NCBI GenBank assembly: GCA_030762175.1
Contig: CM060830.1
Span: 47,126,501 to 47,190,500 of the forward strand
Reading direction: 5' to 3'
Length of the DNA: 64,000 nucleotides
Source: Metallyticus violacea
Taxonomy: Eukaryota; Arthropoda; Insecta; Mantodea; Metallyticidae
The notes beneath the pieces are model-generated. The model was not told where the DNA came from, searched no databases, and saw only the letters and a program-made list of their open reading frames with translations. Shown here piece after piece: positions 47,266 through 58,992 of the stretch; position 1 is the stretch's first letter; each line of letters starts with the position of its first letter. Made by a program: the position numbers and the translations under genes.

Positions 47266-48640
47266 TCGTGGAGAGTTCACTTTTCACAACAGGTCACAAT
47301 ACGATCCAAAAAGACTTAATTTTTTGCGCAGTGAACAATAGGCTTTAGACTACGGTGTTTTTTGACGCTTGTTTAATTCATGAGAAAATAACTTAACAAG
47401 TTTTTTTTCCACTTTTTCTGTTTTCTTCAAACAGTCACAAAGAAATGAAGGTGTAAGTTATCAGTAATGTGAAGTATATATACTTAAATTTTTATGAGTT
47501 AATCATCATCAACTCTATTACGATGTACGATATTAATTAATTTCTTTAATTGCTTTTTAAGGCAGTGTAAGGAATTAGTTTTTGATACAAAATCGGAACT
47601 AACTGGCATAATTAAAAGATGCATCAACTAATTAACCTTCATGATGTATTAGAAAACTACAGAACTGAGATATTCAAAAGCAAACAACGCAAAAAGAAAA
47701 ATAGGCTATGTTCCAAATGCTGGACCCGATAATGCACGATCGAACATGAAAACTTCAATTTCCTACAAAAAAGGGAAGTTAGAACGACTGTGACAGTCAT
47801 ATTTTTAAAACAATGAATAACAGCGAAGCGAAAACCATTCGGAAAACGAAGTCGTAAATATTATTTGAGGCTATTGCGAGAGACGTTTACCGTTGTGTAT
47901 TTAATGACAAATAAATGAAGTATAACAACATTTTCCGTGTTTGATTGTCTCTCATTTCGTTGCGATGCTATTCCTGCCGGCAAGGGGAAAAACAACAAAA
48001 GTGAAAAATCCATAGGCCATGGAAAAGTAAATGTATGTGTTTATTCCCCGAATGCTATTCAGAACCCAATTCTTGCGCTACGCGCGAACCCTGGCGGGAA
48101 ACAGGAAGCTTTCCGTTTGCACTGAAATATTAGAATTTCCTGCACATTTGCTGGAATTTATAAAAACGTAAAGATATGAAGATAAAAATTACATATAAAT
48201 AATTTCAGAATATTTCCAAAACTTTAGTAATTCAAGCCAAACACATTGATTTTTTTTTATAAAAATTACTCCTTTTATGCATTCATTTTAAGCAGTATTG
48301 TTTTAGTTACAACTTAAAATATCAATTTTCGACCCAGAGTATCCTCTGGGTTAACAACTTTATATATGCAATATTTCGTGCAGGATAAGTTGCAATTGTT
48401 TTAGAACTTCGGTGCTTAAACTCTATCCGAACATATAACTGCGGATGAGAAATTGCTTCTTTAAAGTTGAATGCTCTTAATTCATGTACTGTATTATATA
48501 AATCAACTCAAAATAATTAAAATTCCATTAAAACTTTTTATTCACCAAATAATGCCTATGAGATGAGTCATTATACTTAATATTGTGTTTTTCGAAAATC
48601 TTTTCACTATAGCAGTTTTTGCACGCGATTTTCCCTATAC
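47266..48640. other. No gene recognised
   Basis: AT-rich. A 62-codon frame at 47,937-48,122 in a less AT-rich patch has no motif. Confidence 0.4.
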
Positions 48641-49960
48641 TCCCCACCGATGCAAATGCACCGTTACCATATTTCCAGCAATTTCACTATGGCGTCACAA
48701 AATCATTGTTTAGGAATATTATGCCACCACTCATGAAGTCGGTCCTGATGGTATAATGGTAACCATACTTGGCTTCTAAACCCAAGATCTCTTGATCCAT
48801 TGATTTTTCGGGCGTAAAAATCCTAAGTATGGCTTCCTTCGGAAGGGAAGTAAAGCCGAGGGTCCCGTGTCTTACATTTACGGCACTATGAGGTTTCAAG
48901 CCTGAAAGAAGAGGCCTCTGAGCAAAATTTGACAGCCGTTTCACGTCCTCAATTGAATCGGACGCTGATGACCTGAGATGTTAAAGAGCGTCCGTAAATA
49001 AAAAAAATCAAACCATTCGTGAACAGCTGCCTGGATTTAAACATTGTTGCAGTTTTTATTTATCTCGCAGGGCTCCTTCACGTTTTCGAATAAGGCATAT
49101 TCAGACGGAACGAGATCCAGAGGGTATATTGGTGGGTAGGCACAACAATGAGCTCTAACGATGCCAATATTGCGGCCGTAGTCTTGTTGGTGTGGGCCCC
49201 TGTATTTTCATGTTGGAGCAACAGTCCTCCTGTCAAGCACTGCCCCTTTCGCCTTCCTGAATTCTGAATCTAAGCCTTGTTAAGGATCTCGTGTACACCT
49301 TGCTGTTGATAGTCGTTCGTACGCCTCAAGTATACCAAAAAGACAGAGATATGTGCCTTCCCGCAAATGGAGCAACACGAAATTTTTTGAGACAGAGACT
49401 CCCTGAATGTTTTCATTTCATTCATCAGCCACTAGCCTCTCCTGATCTTCAATATGCATTTCCAGTAGCAAACGGCAGACTCCAACCCCTTTGTCCTTCA
49501 GTGCCTGTGTCAAGTTCAGTAGAACCCAATGAACCTTATCATATTCAAATCGGTGTGCAGGGATGTACGGCCCAGGCTTGTCTGACATTGCAGTTCATCA
49601 AAGACTATGCTCCTAGCAGCCATTGTCAATTCAGATATAACCTCAATGTTCCTGCAGACAGAGATTTTGACGGACGACCAGTACTATCATTACTGTGTGC
49701 ACAATATTGACCCAGCTATAAACGGTCTTCTATGCAGGAGCTTCTTGACCACATACCGTAGTTAAACGCTTATGAGTTTCTGCATTTTGAAGTCTTCCTT
49801 CCACAAAATCATGCAGCCCACTTTTATCATCTTTCATATTGTCCACGTCTTTCTCTATTTGACAACCAACGAACACTGTCCTTTCATTATGCACTGTTTA
49901 CAAACACCATCTAACGTCTGTATGACGTATTAAAACATCGCTATTTTAAATCATTTGCAA
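48640..49960 (-). mobile_element. mariner-type relic split by a SINE-A
   Basis: Minus-strand transposase relic. Near 49,590-49,700 SGRPSKSLSAG-like and ARSIVFDELQCQTSLG fit the second helix-turn-helix. Near 49,160-49,225 LLLQHENTGAHTNKT is the second catalytic motif with Asp changed to Glu. Then near 49,030-49,130 PYTLDLVPSEYALFENVKE-like strings fall in scattered frames, followed by AVHEWF-like residues. The segment that should carry the first Asp (GDETW) is unrecognisable. The C-terminal end continues left of the inserted SINE-A near 48,640-48,720. A plus-strand 139-codon frame at 49,291-49,707 is antisense to this relic and not a gene. Confidence 0.6.
48736..49011 (+). mobile_element. SINE-A nested in a mariner relic
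   Basis: Head gtcggtcctgatggtataat, standard body (gtaaaaatcctaagtatggc, gaggcctctgagcaaaattt) and tail gtccgtaaataaaaaaaatc. The B-box segment is deleted (aacccaagatctcttgatcc). Flanks ccactcatgaa (about 48,725-48,735) and ccattcgtgaa (about 49,013-49,023) form an 11 bp duplication with two mismatches. Mariner coding similarity resumes on the right side, so this SINE is younger than the mariner. Confidence 0.88.
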
Positions 49961-50734
49961 ATTGTTAAAATATATAAAAAATATTTAAAAATGTTAAAAC
50001 ATTTTTACTTAAACTTTATAAAATCAATCATTCTGTACTATATAACTTGAGATTTTAAATTCTTAAGAAAGTAGCACTACAGAACACAAAACAGTATTAG
50101 AAATATTTTCATTAATAAATAAAATAAAGACATACAGAGAGAACTAGCTCTTTATCACGACAATAGAATATCATCGGATAAAATAATACATAAAAGAACA
50201 AATAGTAAGCATGGATGTAACAGTTAAATTCCATATCTAATCCAGTCTAATTCCCTATGAGGCCGGAATGAGCAACTAGGCTTAATTCTTGAAAGCTGAT
50301 GATGAATTTTATATTACAAAAGAGAGCAATACGAATAATATATGTTTTAATTAATGGAAATTCATACATAGATCTGTTTCATTTCAAAAACTAAACATTC
50401 TATGATTTACCTATAGGTATATACTTTCTCCCATTAACTTAACGATTAAAATTCAATATCAGTTCATTAAAAATACGCACATACATGTCATAAACCCATT
50501 ATAAAAGTATAATGTACAATGAGGGAGTTTGAGTTGCGTGCCAGTAAAGCCGACTGCCGGAAAATTCAGTCGTTAATGCATGCGCAGGTAGCATCATGTA
50601 ATTATTTAAGGACAATTTTGCCAGAGAGTGGTTATGCTTGAAAGTGTTACTTGTGTGTAAACTGTGGGCTAATCTTTTTTCATTAGTTATACTACTACAT
50701 ATATGTAACCGGGCATTTTACGTACGATAGATAT
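49961..50734. other. No gene recognised
   Basis: AT-rich, no identified feature. Confidence 0.4.
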
Positions 50735-50885
50735 GTGAAAAAGGGTCCTTGTAGAGGCGTGAGAAGGCAATTCACAAGGAAGGGTCCTGACAATCGTGTT
50801 TCAGGTAGAGAAACTATTCGTCAACTTGTTAAAAAGTTATGAGAAACAGGACCTCTCAATGGCAGTAACGACAAAACATTACTAA
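50735..50885 (+). mobile_element. Tc1/mariner-like N-terminal helix-turn-helix scrap
   Basis: A plus frame reads RRQFTRKGPDNRVSGRETIR, continuing QLVKKL, a stop, then ETGPLNGSND. The pattern 'F...P...SRxTIxxLVxKFxETG' is typical of the N-terminal domain (often annotated DUF4817) of a group of arthropod Tc1/mariner-like transposases. Nothing of the catalytic domain is seen nearby. Confidence 0.5.
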
Positions 50886-53800
50886 ATAATACCAATATAA
50901 TGACCCACCATGATTACGTTCTTGTATGTATTGTGTTAGGTGAAAATGTAGCCCAAAATAAATATATTGCGTAACTTGACTAGATTTTAATTTTATGATT
51001 AGAAAACGAACACTACCGCCCTTTGAGAGAAAATAATAATGTATCCCTTATTGAAAATCTGAAAAAAGCGCAACTCTAACCCAAAGGAAAGCGAAATCAT
51101 TGATAGTTACAAAGAGATGAATAGAACAATATGGAGCCGAAATGGATTGAAAAGTCCAAACCATCAATGGGAAGAAAAAGGAAAAGAAAACTAAACTTTA
51201 AATCAGGATTCAAAAATTGACGTTCTTTACATGCCGTAATGCCAGTGATGCAATTTCTGTCCATAATAATATAAAACCCCTTTTCATATCTCATAAAAAA
51301 CATATTACCAAAATTCTGTGTCAACAATATAAATATATTTCTTTGTTTTCCGCCATTAATTATACATTAAATTGCAGAAGATCTACAATCAGTTAACCAT
51401 CCATTCTTTGGAGGCACACGGCCAATAAAAAATAGAAAGCTGGCTGAAAACTAAATCCAAGCCTTTGAAACGTTTAAAACCCTCTTTGGGATTAAGCAAA
51501 TCGGATATTGATTGGAAAATGCTGGAGCCAAGGGTATCACTTCTAGTTAAATTTAATTAAGCCTTAAGCAACGAAAATCTTTGTTTCATATCGTGCTTAA
51601 TCCCAATGAATGGAAGCCGTTTTTTTTTTTTTTTTTTGGCGAGGAACATACTGAAATAAAAAAGAATGGCAACCAACTTTTATAAAAAAAAGGGCAAAAA
51701 ACGCGAGCCGGCATGGCCCCTTTAATTTTCCGTTGTATTACGTTGAATCATAAAAGGACTGCTCCCAGATCGAAATGGCTTTTTTTCGAATCAAGGATTA
51801 ATTTATATCATTTCATTTATTGCTATCCTCCCTGCATTGTTTACCCCAATATGGATGAAATCTCAGCGAAGCTTAGTGCATTATTTACTCTCCATTCACC
51901 AAATTCATAAACGTTGTTATTCGGTAAATATTTATGGAAATAGTTCTTTCACACTAGTCGTGTGTTGGAAACGAAAGGTAAAACTTAAAAAAGTCCGGTT
52001 AGAACCAAGAATCTTCAGAATCGCCCCTTTTGTTTTATGAAACAGTTGCGGAATTTAATTTCGTAAAACAATGTTGCTTAGCAAAGTTAAATTAGTAAAG
52101 TTTTAATGGGGGATGAGAAAGCCACACCTGGATAATGTTTAATCATAGAATATTTAACCGTTAAAAACTATTCAAGCTACAGATTTAAAATATTTGCAAA
52201 TGATCTTAATAATACTTAAATGTAAATTTTATAAGAATTTTTAATTTAAAGAATATTACCCCCAGAATAAACATGTATTTGTGATTGTCTTCACCTTACA
52301 GTAAATATTAGTTTATTTGGTGCTTTAAAACTTACAATTTACAAAAATGTTGCTATAACTTGTGCAAAATATTCTAGTGAATGACTTTTGAAAAATACAA
52401 GAGCAAGCTTATAAAATGTTCCTTGCAATTTGAAATATTAAACTTACAAAATACGGGCTTCAAAGTTAAAACTTCAAAAACGTCCTGCAGCATATTATGA
52501 TGTCATTCCCAAAGAGTATAAAACAAGATATTTCCAATAAAGATATTAAAATATTTAAGGTAACCAGGAAGTATAGATCTAGCGAATAATGGCAGTATAC
52601 ATTTTACATGGCATCTCAGAAAGTTTTGGAGAGAGTAAATTTTATTTCTCTAACGCACGTAAAATATTTTTAAAAACTTTTATACAAATTTTAAAAAAAT
52701 TAAAACATTATGACATAATCATGCATTTTTCTTATAAACCATTTGTGGAATTGGAATTACTTTTTACATAAACTATATAAATCTTTTTCACTTCTTATTG
52801 GCATGGGTTCTTATCAACCAATAGTGATATTTAAATATTTCAATTAGCGTACTTCACAACAGTGAGGAAAATGCGCAATTTATGTTATCGGAAAATAAGA
52901 TTTATATTTGTTTAAAAATGTTAATAACTTTTTATAGCATTAGAAAATTAAAATGTACAGAGTATCTTTGTTTAAATTTTTTGAATATTTCACGAAAATT
53001 TCATATGAATAGCTTTACAAATTTGAGTTACAAATGTATTCTGCTGCATTATTTTCTATATCTACACTTATTGGTTAGCTTAAAGCACTTATTTAAAAAG
53101 AAATAATTGATTATTAAATTAGATAAAATGCAAAATATCTATTTTTGACTCAACATCATGTTATATAATTCCTCCAAAACGTCAAATAGTAAAAGTAAAA
53201 AACGTCCTTGATAGTTCCTGGAATTTGGTAAGAAGAATAAATAAATAAATATGCAGAAGGAAATAATAATTAAAAAAACAAAGAGTGTATTACAGAAGCT
53301 CATTGCTTATCATAAACGAAATGCCTATGTCAACTACTTAACATAATATGAAAACAAAAGCTAAAAGACTTGCTTCGAGGTCACTGTGCTAGCCTATCAT
53401 AAAGAAGAACTTATCTACCCCTGGTCTCCAGCTAATGTGAAGTCACCAAGTGAATTATAAATGTGATCCTGTCGTACATAGTCTACATTATTAATACATC
53501 GCTCTTAGTGGTCGACAGATACGGTAGGACATTGAGAAGTCTGGGCCACAGCGCATGCATTGTGTGGAATATCTTCACAGAAAGCGGCTTTGTGTTTATT
53601 TGGTATGCGACACAATGACTAACATTCCCTTTCAGGTCTTGCATAAATGTAAATATACGCGGCTATCATAACTATTTATCGACAAGAAGTATATATGTAA
53701 TACCCCGGCGTGGACGTTTTCTTAAAGGGGAAAGATGAGAGCAAATTTCTAAAGGGAGACTTTGAGTAAATGTTCTTGACATTGTGAATGCATGTGGAAT

Positions 53801-53989
53801 ATAAGGCATTCTGATTGGGTGATATTATTAAGTTTACCAACCAACGTAAGCTTACCAGTCGCAATAGCGTTCTCTTTATCGGCCTTGCTTCACTTAAACT
53901 GAAATTGCTCCATGCCATTACAGTATATTAACCAATTTTTTATAGTCAGTGCTTTCCTTTAAACTTTGTCAATTTAAAAGAGACACTTG
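50886..53989. other. No gene recognised
   Basis: AT-rich DNA with a T-run at about 51,620-51,638 and several short unremarkable frames. 53,380-53,900 is slightly less AT-rich. No repeat family identified. Confidence 0.45.
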
Positions 53990-55340
53990 AAACGTTCTCT
54001 CCCTAACATTTATTTTACTTAAGGTTAATACGCTTATTCTAGTGGTGCTCCAATACCGTTATCCCACCTCTAAAAGCGTTTCCGTTAAGATGTGCAAAAT
54101 ACTGCTGTAAAGCTGCAATTGCCTCTTGATTTGACGGAAAAATCTCATCAGCGATGATGAGTTTCCCTTTGGGAACAGATGTAAAGCAGTGGGAGTAGTG
54201 TGGATGCTCCTACCATTCTTACTTTAAATCTCTGGCAGATAGTAAGGAGGAAGAGGGAGTAGGTAAATTTTTTAAATAAAGTGAGACAGCTCAGATTGGA
54301 AGAGGGAGACAACCGGTAGGAGAATAGGGGAACATGAGTGACGATATTTTGGAAATATTTCTAAGTATTTGTAAGTTATTTACTTTTGTACTCTTTTCTT
54401 CTCCGTTCATTTATTTATGTACCTTGTAAAAATTTATTATATATTTTTTCATTTATTTATTTCATTATTATATGTACTGTTTGTCTCTTAATTGTTAAAT
54501 ATTGGTTTGTGAAATGTTATGTATTTCTTAGTGTAATAGGAAAGCTCGTACGGTCCCAGGACCCATGAGACATGGATGAGCTAGATTTATAAAAAAAATG
54601 TATTTTGTAAATTAATACCACCACCACCACCACCACTGCTGCTGTTACTTTACATCTCTCAATTTTCCCAATAGTAAAACACTTTTATAAGCAGGTGCAT
54701 GCCTTGATGAAAAGTTATTTCTTCTGCAAATCTGATCTTTTCTCACGAATGTACTCATCTGATTGGTTTGAAATATTGCAATAATACACTCCGATTATGA
54801 TTTTAAGTTCTGAAAATAATCATTAACATTTATTTTATCGTGCTAAAGACTGATGCCATTACCTTTCCTGTGGACGGTAACGATTTCTGTTCAGTCTTTT
54901 GACTGGTGGATTAAGTCTTAAGTCTCACTGTTAGTTATAAGTTGACATATAAAATTAGTTCTGTTGCTAAAAAAGTTTCACTCTGAGTATGATATTTGCA
55001 TACGAATGAGTTGAAGTGTGCACACATCTCAGCAAACACCTCTCATATGCATGTCTTTAGTAAAGTATAAAACTATACGTTCTTTTGAAATGACTACAGC
55101 CTCAGCAAATTCACGTACTTTGATTCGTCAGTGATCTCATACAAAGCAGTTGCACTTTTGAACGACCTTCATCTGAGTCAACTTTAAGGTTGATTTGTCA
55201 ACGTTTCAGTTCAGCAGCCCAGTTTTTAATCTTTGAAAATGAAGGTTAAGAGACTCCATAAGCCCGTATAAATTTGGAATGAATTTCCTCTGGCGTTAAA
55301 ACATTTTTATAAAAAACTTTATCACTGTACACTACCCAGT
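53990..55340 (-). mobile_element. mariner-type relic with both transposase ends
   Basis: Minus strand. The N-terminal side at about 55,170-55,320 reads LTPEEIHSKFIRAYGV, then PSFSKIKNWAAELKR, the first helix-turn-helix of mariner-type transposases. KVREFAEAVVISKERI at about 55,080-55,130 is the second. The C-terminal side at about 54,010-54,180 reads ALHLFPKGKLIIADEI, then SNQEAIAALQQYFAHL and FRGGITVLEHH, matching the region after the third catalytic Asp. The centre (54,250-54,990) has no recognisable catalytic motif and holds a CCA array at 54,617-54,636, so it was replaced or has decayed. Total span about 1.35 kb, the normal mariner size. TIRs not found. Confidence 0.6.
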
Positions 55341-57950
55341 TGTATACGTTTTACGGAATACACACAACACGTCAATTTTGTAAAGATGTATTATTTAAAA
55401 TAATTTAAATTATACCTAAACGTTTAAAACAAATACTAACATAATGCATGACCACCTATGGTCAAGGCCGAGAAGTTTTCGGACCGCCCTGATATTTCGG
55501 CATCATACTTTCACATTATTTCGTGTCAAAAAATTATCAGCCATCTTTCTTACAATTAACTCATCACGGTTGTGCAAATAAGTTATGTGAATTCGGCACC
55601 CTCCTGTTAGTGTCCAGATAAGATTTTGAACTTGGAAGCGTGCTGAAAGGGAAAACCCCCAGGATGTGCCCCAGGAAGACTACTTTCAAATAAGAAGCTT
55701 AGTGCATCAGTACTTACCTACCAGACATTAAGGTGCTTTCAAGTACAGGGAGAACAGTGATTTATAGACCCAAAGTGACATTCAAAACATATTAACACCT
55801 GTAACTAGTTTAGCAATTTTCACAATATTTAATTAAGTCGTTGGAAAATAGTTACCAGGGCACGTGCATTTCATAAACTTTCTCGTTAAAGCAATTAATA
55901 AACGGTTTAAAAGCCACCCTAGAATTTAACACAATAGCAAATCAATTAAAGTTTTTTTTTACTAAATTATAAAACAAAAGAAAATTTAAAACTAGTATCT
56001 GGCATATATTAATAGAAAATCAACACAAAAGGACAATGCTCCTTACTACATGGGTCACTGGGTATTAAATGGAGAAGGCCTAGGTCCTAACAAATGCTAA
56101 ATTGAAAGCCGAAAAGTTTGTTACCGTAAAATTCCTAACTAAATAAACTTTAGCACAAGGATATAGGAATGGCTAGTTAATAATTTAAGTAATTTGTTTT
56201 TTCTCTACCATTAAAGTCCCCGATTTTTTCAATTAAAAATTTAAACTTTCCTTCCTTTTTATAAAAGGCTTCTGTTCCGTGGCAGCTCTCTCTTTACAAT
56301 TCGTTCACATTTCAATTCGTCATTTTTCAGAATGACGTAGTGTCAATACCTAAGTCAATAAATAGTTGTCTTCAAGATTTCCAATTACATAAGAACACCG
56401 TACTTCGTTCTACTTTTCTTTTTTTTTTTTTTGGAACATAAATATATTAACATTTTATTTGGGTGTTTTTTCCCCATATATCGAAGTATATTATTTTTAT
56501 TGTTCTACGTAAAACTCAAAATTAAATATTTAAATTAATTTTAATGAGAGTATCTTAAATAAGTTAGCTGAAAATTCTATAATATTACGTAATCGTTAAT
56601 AGGAAAAGTGCATGACTCAAAAATATTGTGTGATTTCTGAGACTTTGAAATTGTGACGTGTACTTACTCGTTCGTAAAGCAGAGAAACTACTGTGTCTCA
56701 CGTTAAATGCTTCAGTTCCTCAGGGTACAACCAAAACTATATCATCCTCCAGGGCAATAAATAAATCGAAAATTCAAATTCTAATCAAAACGCAGTAATT
56801 ATTCCAACTCACGCAAATGGAATCGAAGCACACCCCCCCCCTTTTAATTGAACCCGAACGTTTCATTTGGGGCAGAGGGGATGGCCAATATATTATGTCT
56901 GCATGCTGATGTTTTATTAACTGAGAAATATTCATATTTCAAAATTCGCGAGCGACCTTTTTTCCATTTTTTCTCCAGCGCAATGTCCTTCCAATGGAGA
57001 GAAACTCTGTTCCGTTGAGTTCGGAGATGCAAATATTCATGTAAAAGGGGACAGGAAGCTTAGGGGAGGAGTCAAAAAAAAAAAAAAAACAGGGAAATAC
57101 TGGAACGAAAAAGGAGTAAAAAAAAAAAATGGCACAATGCTGAACGGGAAGAGAAAGTGCGAGGAAGAAAAAATTAGCAATAAATTAATTCCAGAGGGAC
57201 ATTGAATGATTCAACACGCTGCAATAGGACTGTACAATATTTTTGGAGTGTGGCCAATAACCAGTCCGTCCTGTATCACATTTACTGTTATGGTTATTAC
57301 ATTTCTACACGCTATACAACTTAAATTAAAAATTAGTTGAACCGGCGGGGGTCACTCGTTCGCTTTGAATGTGTGCGTATGCAAAAGATGGCCCAAAAAA
57401 AATAAAAAAGCAACGTAACGTTATCTCTATCGATGTAAAAAAAAAAGCACTCGCATCTCTTGGCGGAGTGATATATTGTGAAAGTTCCCTGCGGGAGACT
57501 AAGACGTTACTATGAGCTGGCGAACAGTCTTGCCGTTTTTAATCTGTAATGGCCTGGCATGAACTGCACTGAAAGCAATCTCGCGACAGCGAAGTGAATG
57601 TTGCTTAATGAGAGGCAAGGAAAAAAATCTCTAGGACGGTTGATACTGCTCAGGCCTAAAACAATAGTCATAGTGAAGAGAGACGAAGCAAAGGACGCGA
57701 AATATGTTTGGAGGCCATTAAGAAGATACATGGAGCTGGTCAAGGAGTTGTAATCTTTTTAAACATAGATGATGGTCTATTTTATAAGAAAATGAAACTG
57801 TATTAGCAAATCACATACAGAAGTTTAATGGTAAATTAACGAAAAGAGGGATTTAAATTAAAATTTAAACCTAAATTTAATAAATATAGAAAGGCGACTA
57901 TTCCAAACAACGCCACAAAAACAAAAACTGAAAACTATACCAGATTGCGT
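55341..57950. other. No gene recognised
   Basis: AT-rich to 56,700. 56,820-57,760 is somewhat richer in G+C with several A-runs and short minus frames (56,844-57,032, 57,510-57,743) without motifs. No family match. Confidence 0.4.
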
Positions 57951-58245
57951 TTTTTGATTGATTTATTTACGGACGCTCTTTAACATCTCTGGTCATCAGC
58001 GTCCCATTCAATTCAGGGCGTGAAACGGGCGAAAAATTTTGCTCAGAGGCCTCTTCTTTCAGGCTTGAGGTTCTTTATCCTGCAGTAAATGTACGACACG
58101 AGACCCACGGCTTTACTTCCCTTCCGAAGGAAGCCATACTTAGGATTTTTACGCCCGAAAAAATCCATCGGTCCTGGCCGGGTTCGAACCTGCGATCTTG
58201 GATTTAGGAGGCAATTATGGTAACCACTAAACCATCAGGACCGAC
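57951..58245 (-). mobile_element. SINE-A, full length
   Basis: T-run and ttgattgatttatttacgg 3' end, complete body, B box intact on the plus strand as gggttcgaacctgc, A-box region taaccactaaaccatcagga, and end cgac. Both pol III boxes are recognisable. Flanks ataccagattgcg and taccatcttgctg suggest a diverged TSD. Confidence 0.92.
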
Positions 58246-58532
58246 TACCATCTTGCTGTAATACACTAGAGGATATATTGGCCATGTCATTTAGTGATAA
58301 AATGAGTTAATTGAAATCCGGCATCATTTACCACTGAACTTTATTTCCGCTAAGTGTTATTATGTGTAGCTATTGAAGGCTGTTATTATAAACGACTTTA
58401 TTTCACGAATTCGTTTAAGAATAAATATATAAAAGTACTTTTTTCCTGTATCTTAAAGCCTCCTCTATAGAGACAAGTATGTATAACATTTGAAAATGTT
58501 AAAGAAATGGACGGTAAATGTTAAAGAGCACT

Positions 58533-58810
58533 TTTTAATGGTGTTTAACGCCCGTTTTTACTACTGAGGCATCACAGGCGGTGAACACTGATGATACACG
58601 AGATGAAATGATATATTGGGAAAGCATTTTAAGGAAGGAAACGTTCCAGGCCTAAGTTTAGGGTACCTCCCCGACATTTGCCAGTTATGAGGACTGAGAA
58701 AAAAACTGGGAAAAACCTTAGTCATGGACGACGGTCCTGGAGGGATTCGAATCCCAGACCTCTCGCTCACAAGTCCGAGCCTTAACGACCTCGGCCACCC
58801 GTGACGGTCA
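58533..58810 (-). mobile_element. SINE-B, full length with perfect 12 bp TSDs
   Basis: 3' end aatggtgtttaacgcccg, body agtttagggtacctccccga, and head with plus-strand gattcgaatcccagacctc (B box) and cgacctcggccacccgtgac (A box). Identical flanks ttaaagagcact at 58,521-58,532 and 58,811-58,822. The best-preserved SINE-B in the window. Confidence 0.95.
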
Positions 58811-58829
58811 TTAAAGAGCACTAAAGGCT

Positions 58830-58992
58830 ACATAACCGAAAGGGAAAACGTTAACGCCTGAGTTTCGCACTCGGGATTCCTGGGTTCAATTCTATCGGGA
58901 CCGACCTTCCTGACCTTGGATATATCGTGTTTTCCCCTGGTAGCTTAGGCGAATGTTGCGATGAATGTTTACAATACATGAATTTTCCCATC
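58830..58992 (+). mobile_element. SINE-D unit
   Basis: tRNA-like half: aacgcctgagtttcgcactc, then ggattcctgggttcaattct (B box). The family-specific part is ttttcccctggtagcttagg, then gcgaatgttgcgatgaatg, shared with 7,990-8,170. The A-box side is weak and the limits are approximate. It starts right after the TSD of the preceding SINE-B. Confidence 0.55.

Noticed and set aside
49291..49710. 139-codon plus-strand frame
   Set aside because: Antisense to a mariner transposase relic whose minus-strand peptides are recognisable.
57510..57750. Possible LINE linker similar to the 25.2 kb region
   Set aside because: Only a short resemblance (GREICLEAIKK versus GQEACLEVIEK) with no supporting neighbours.
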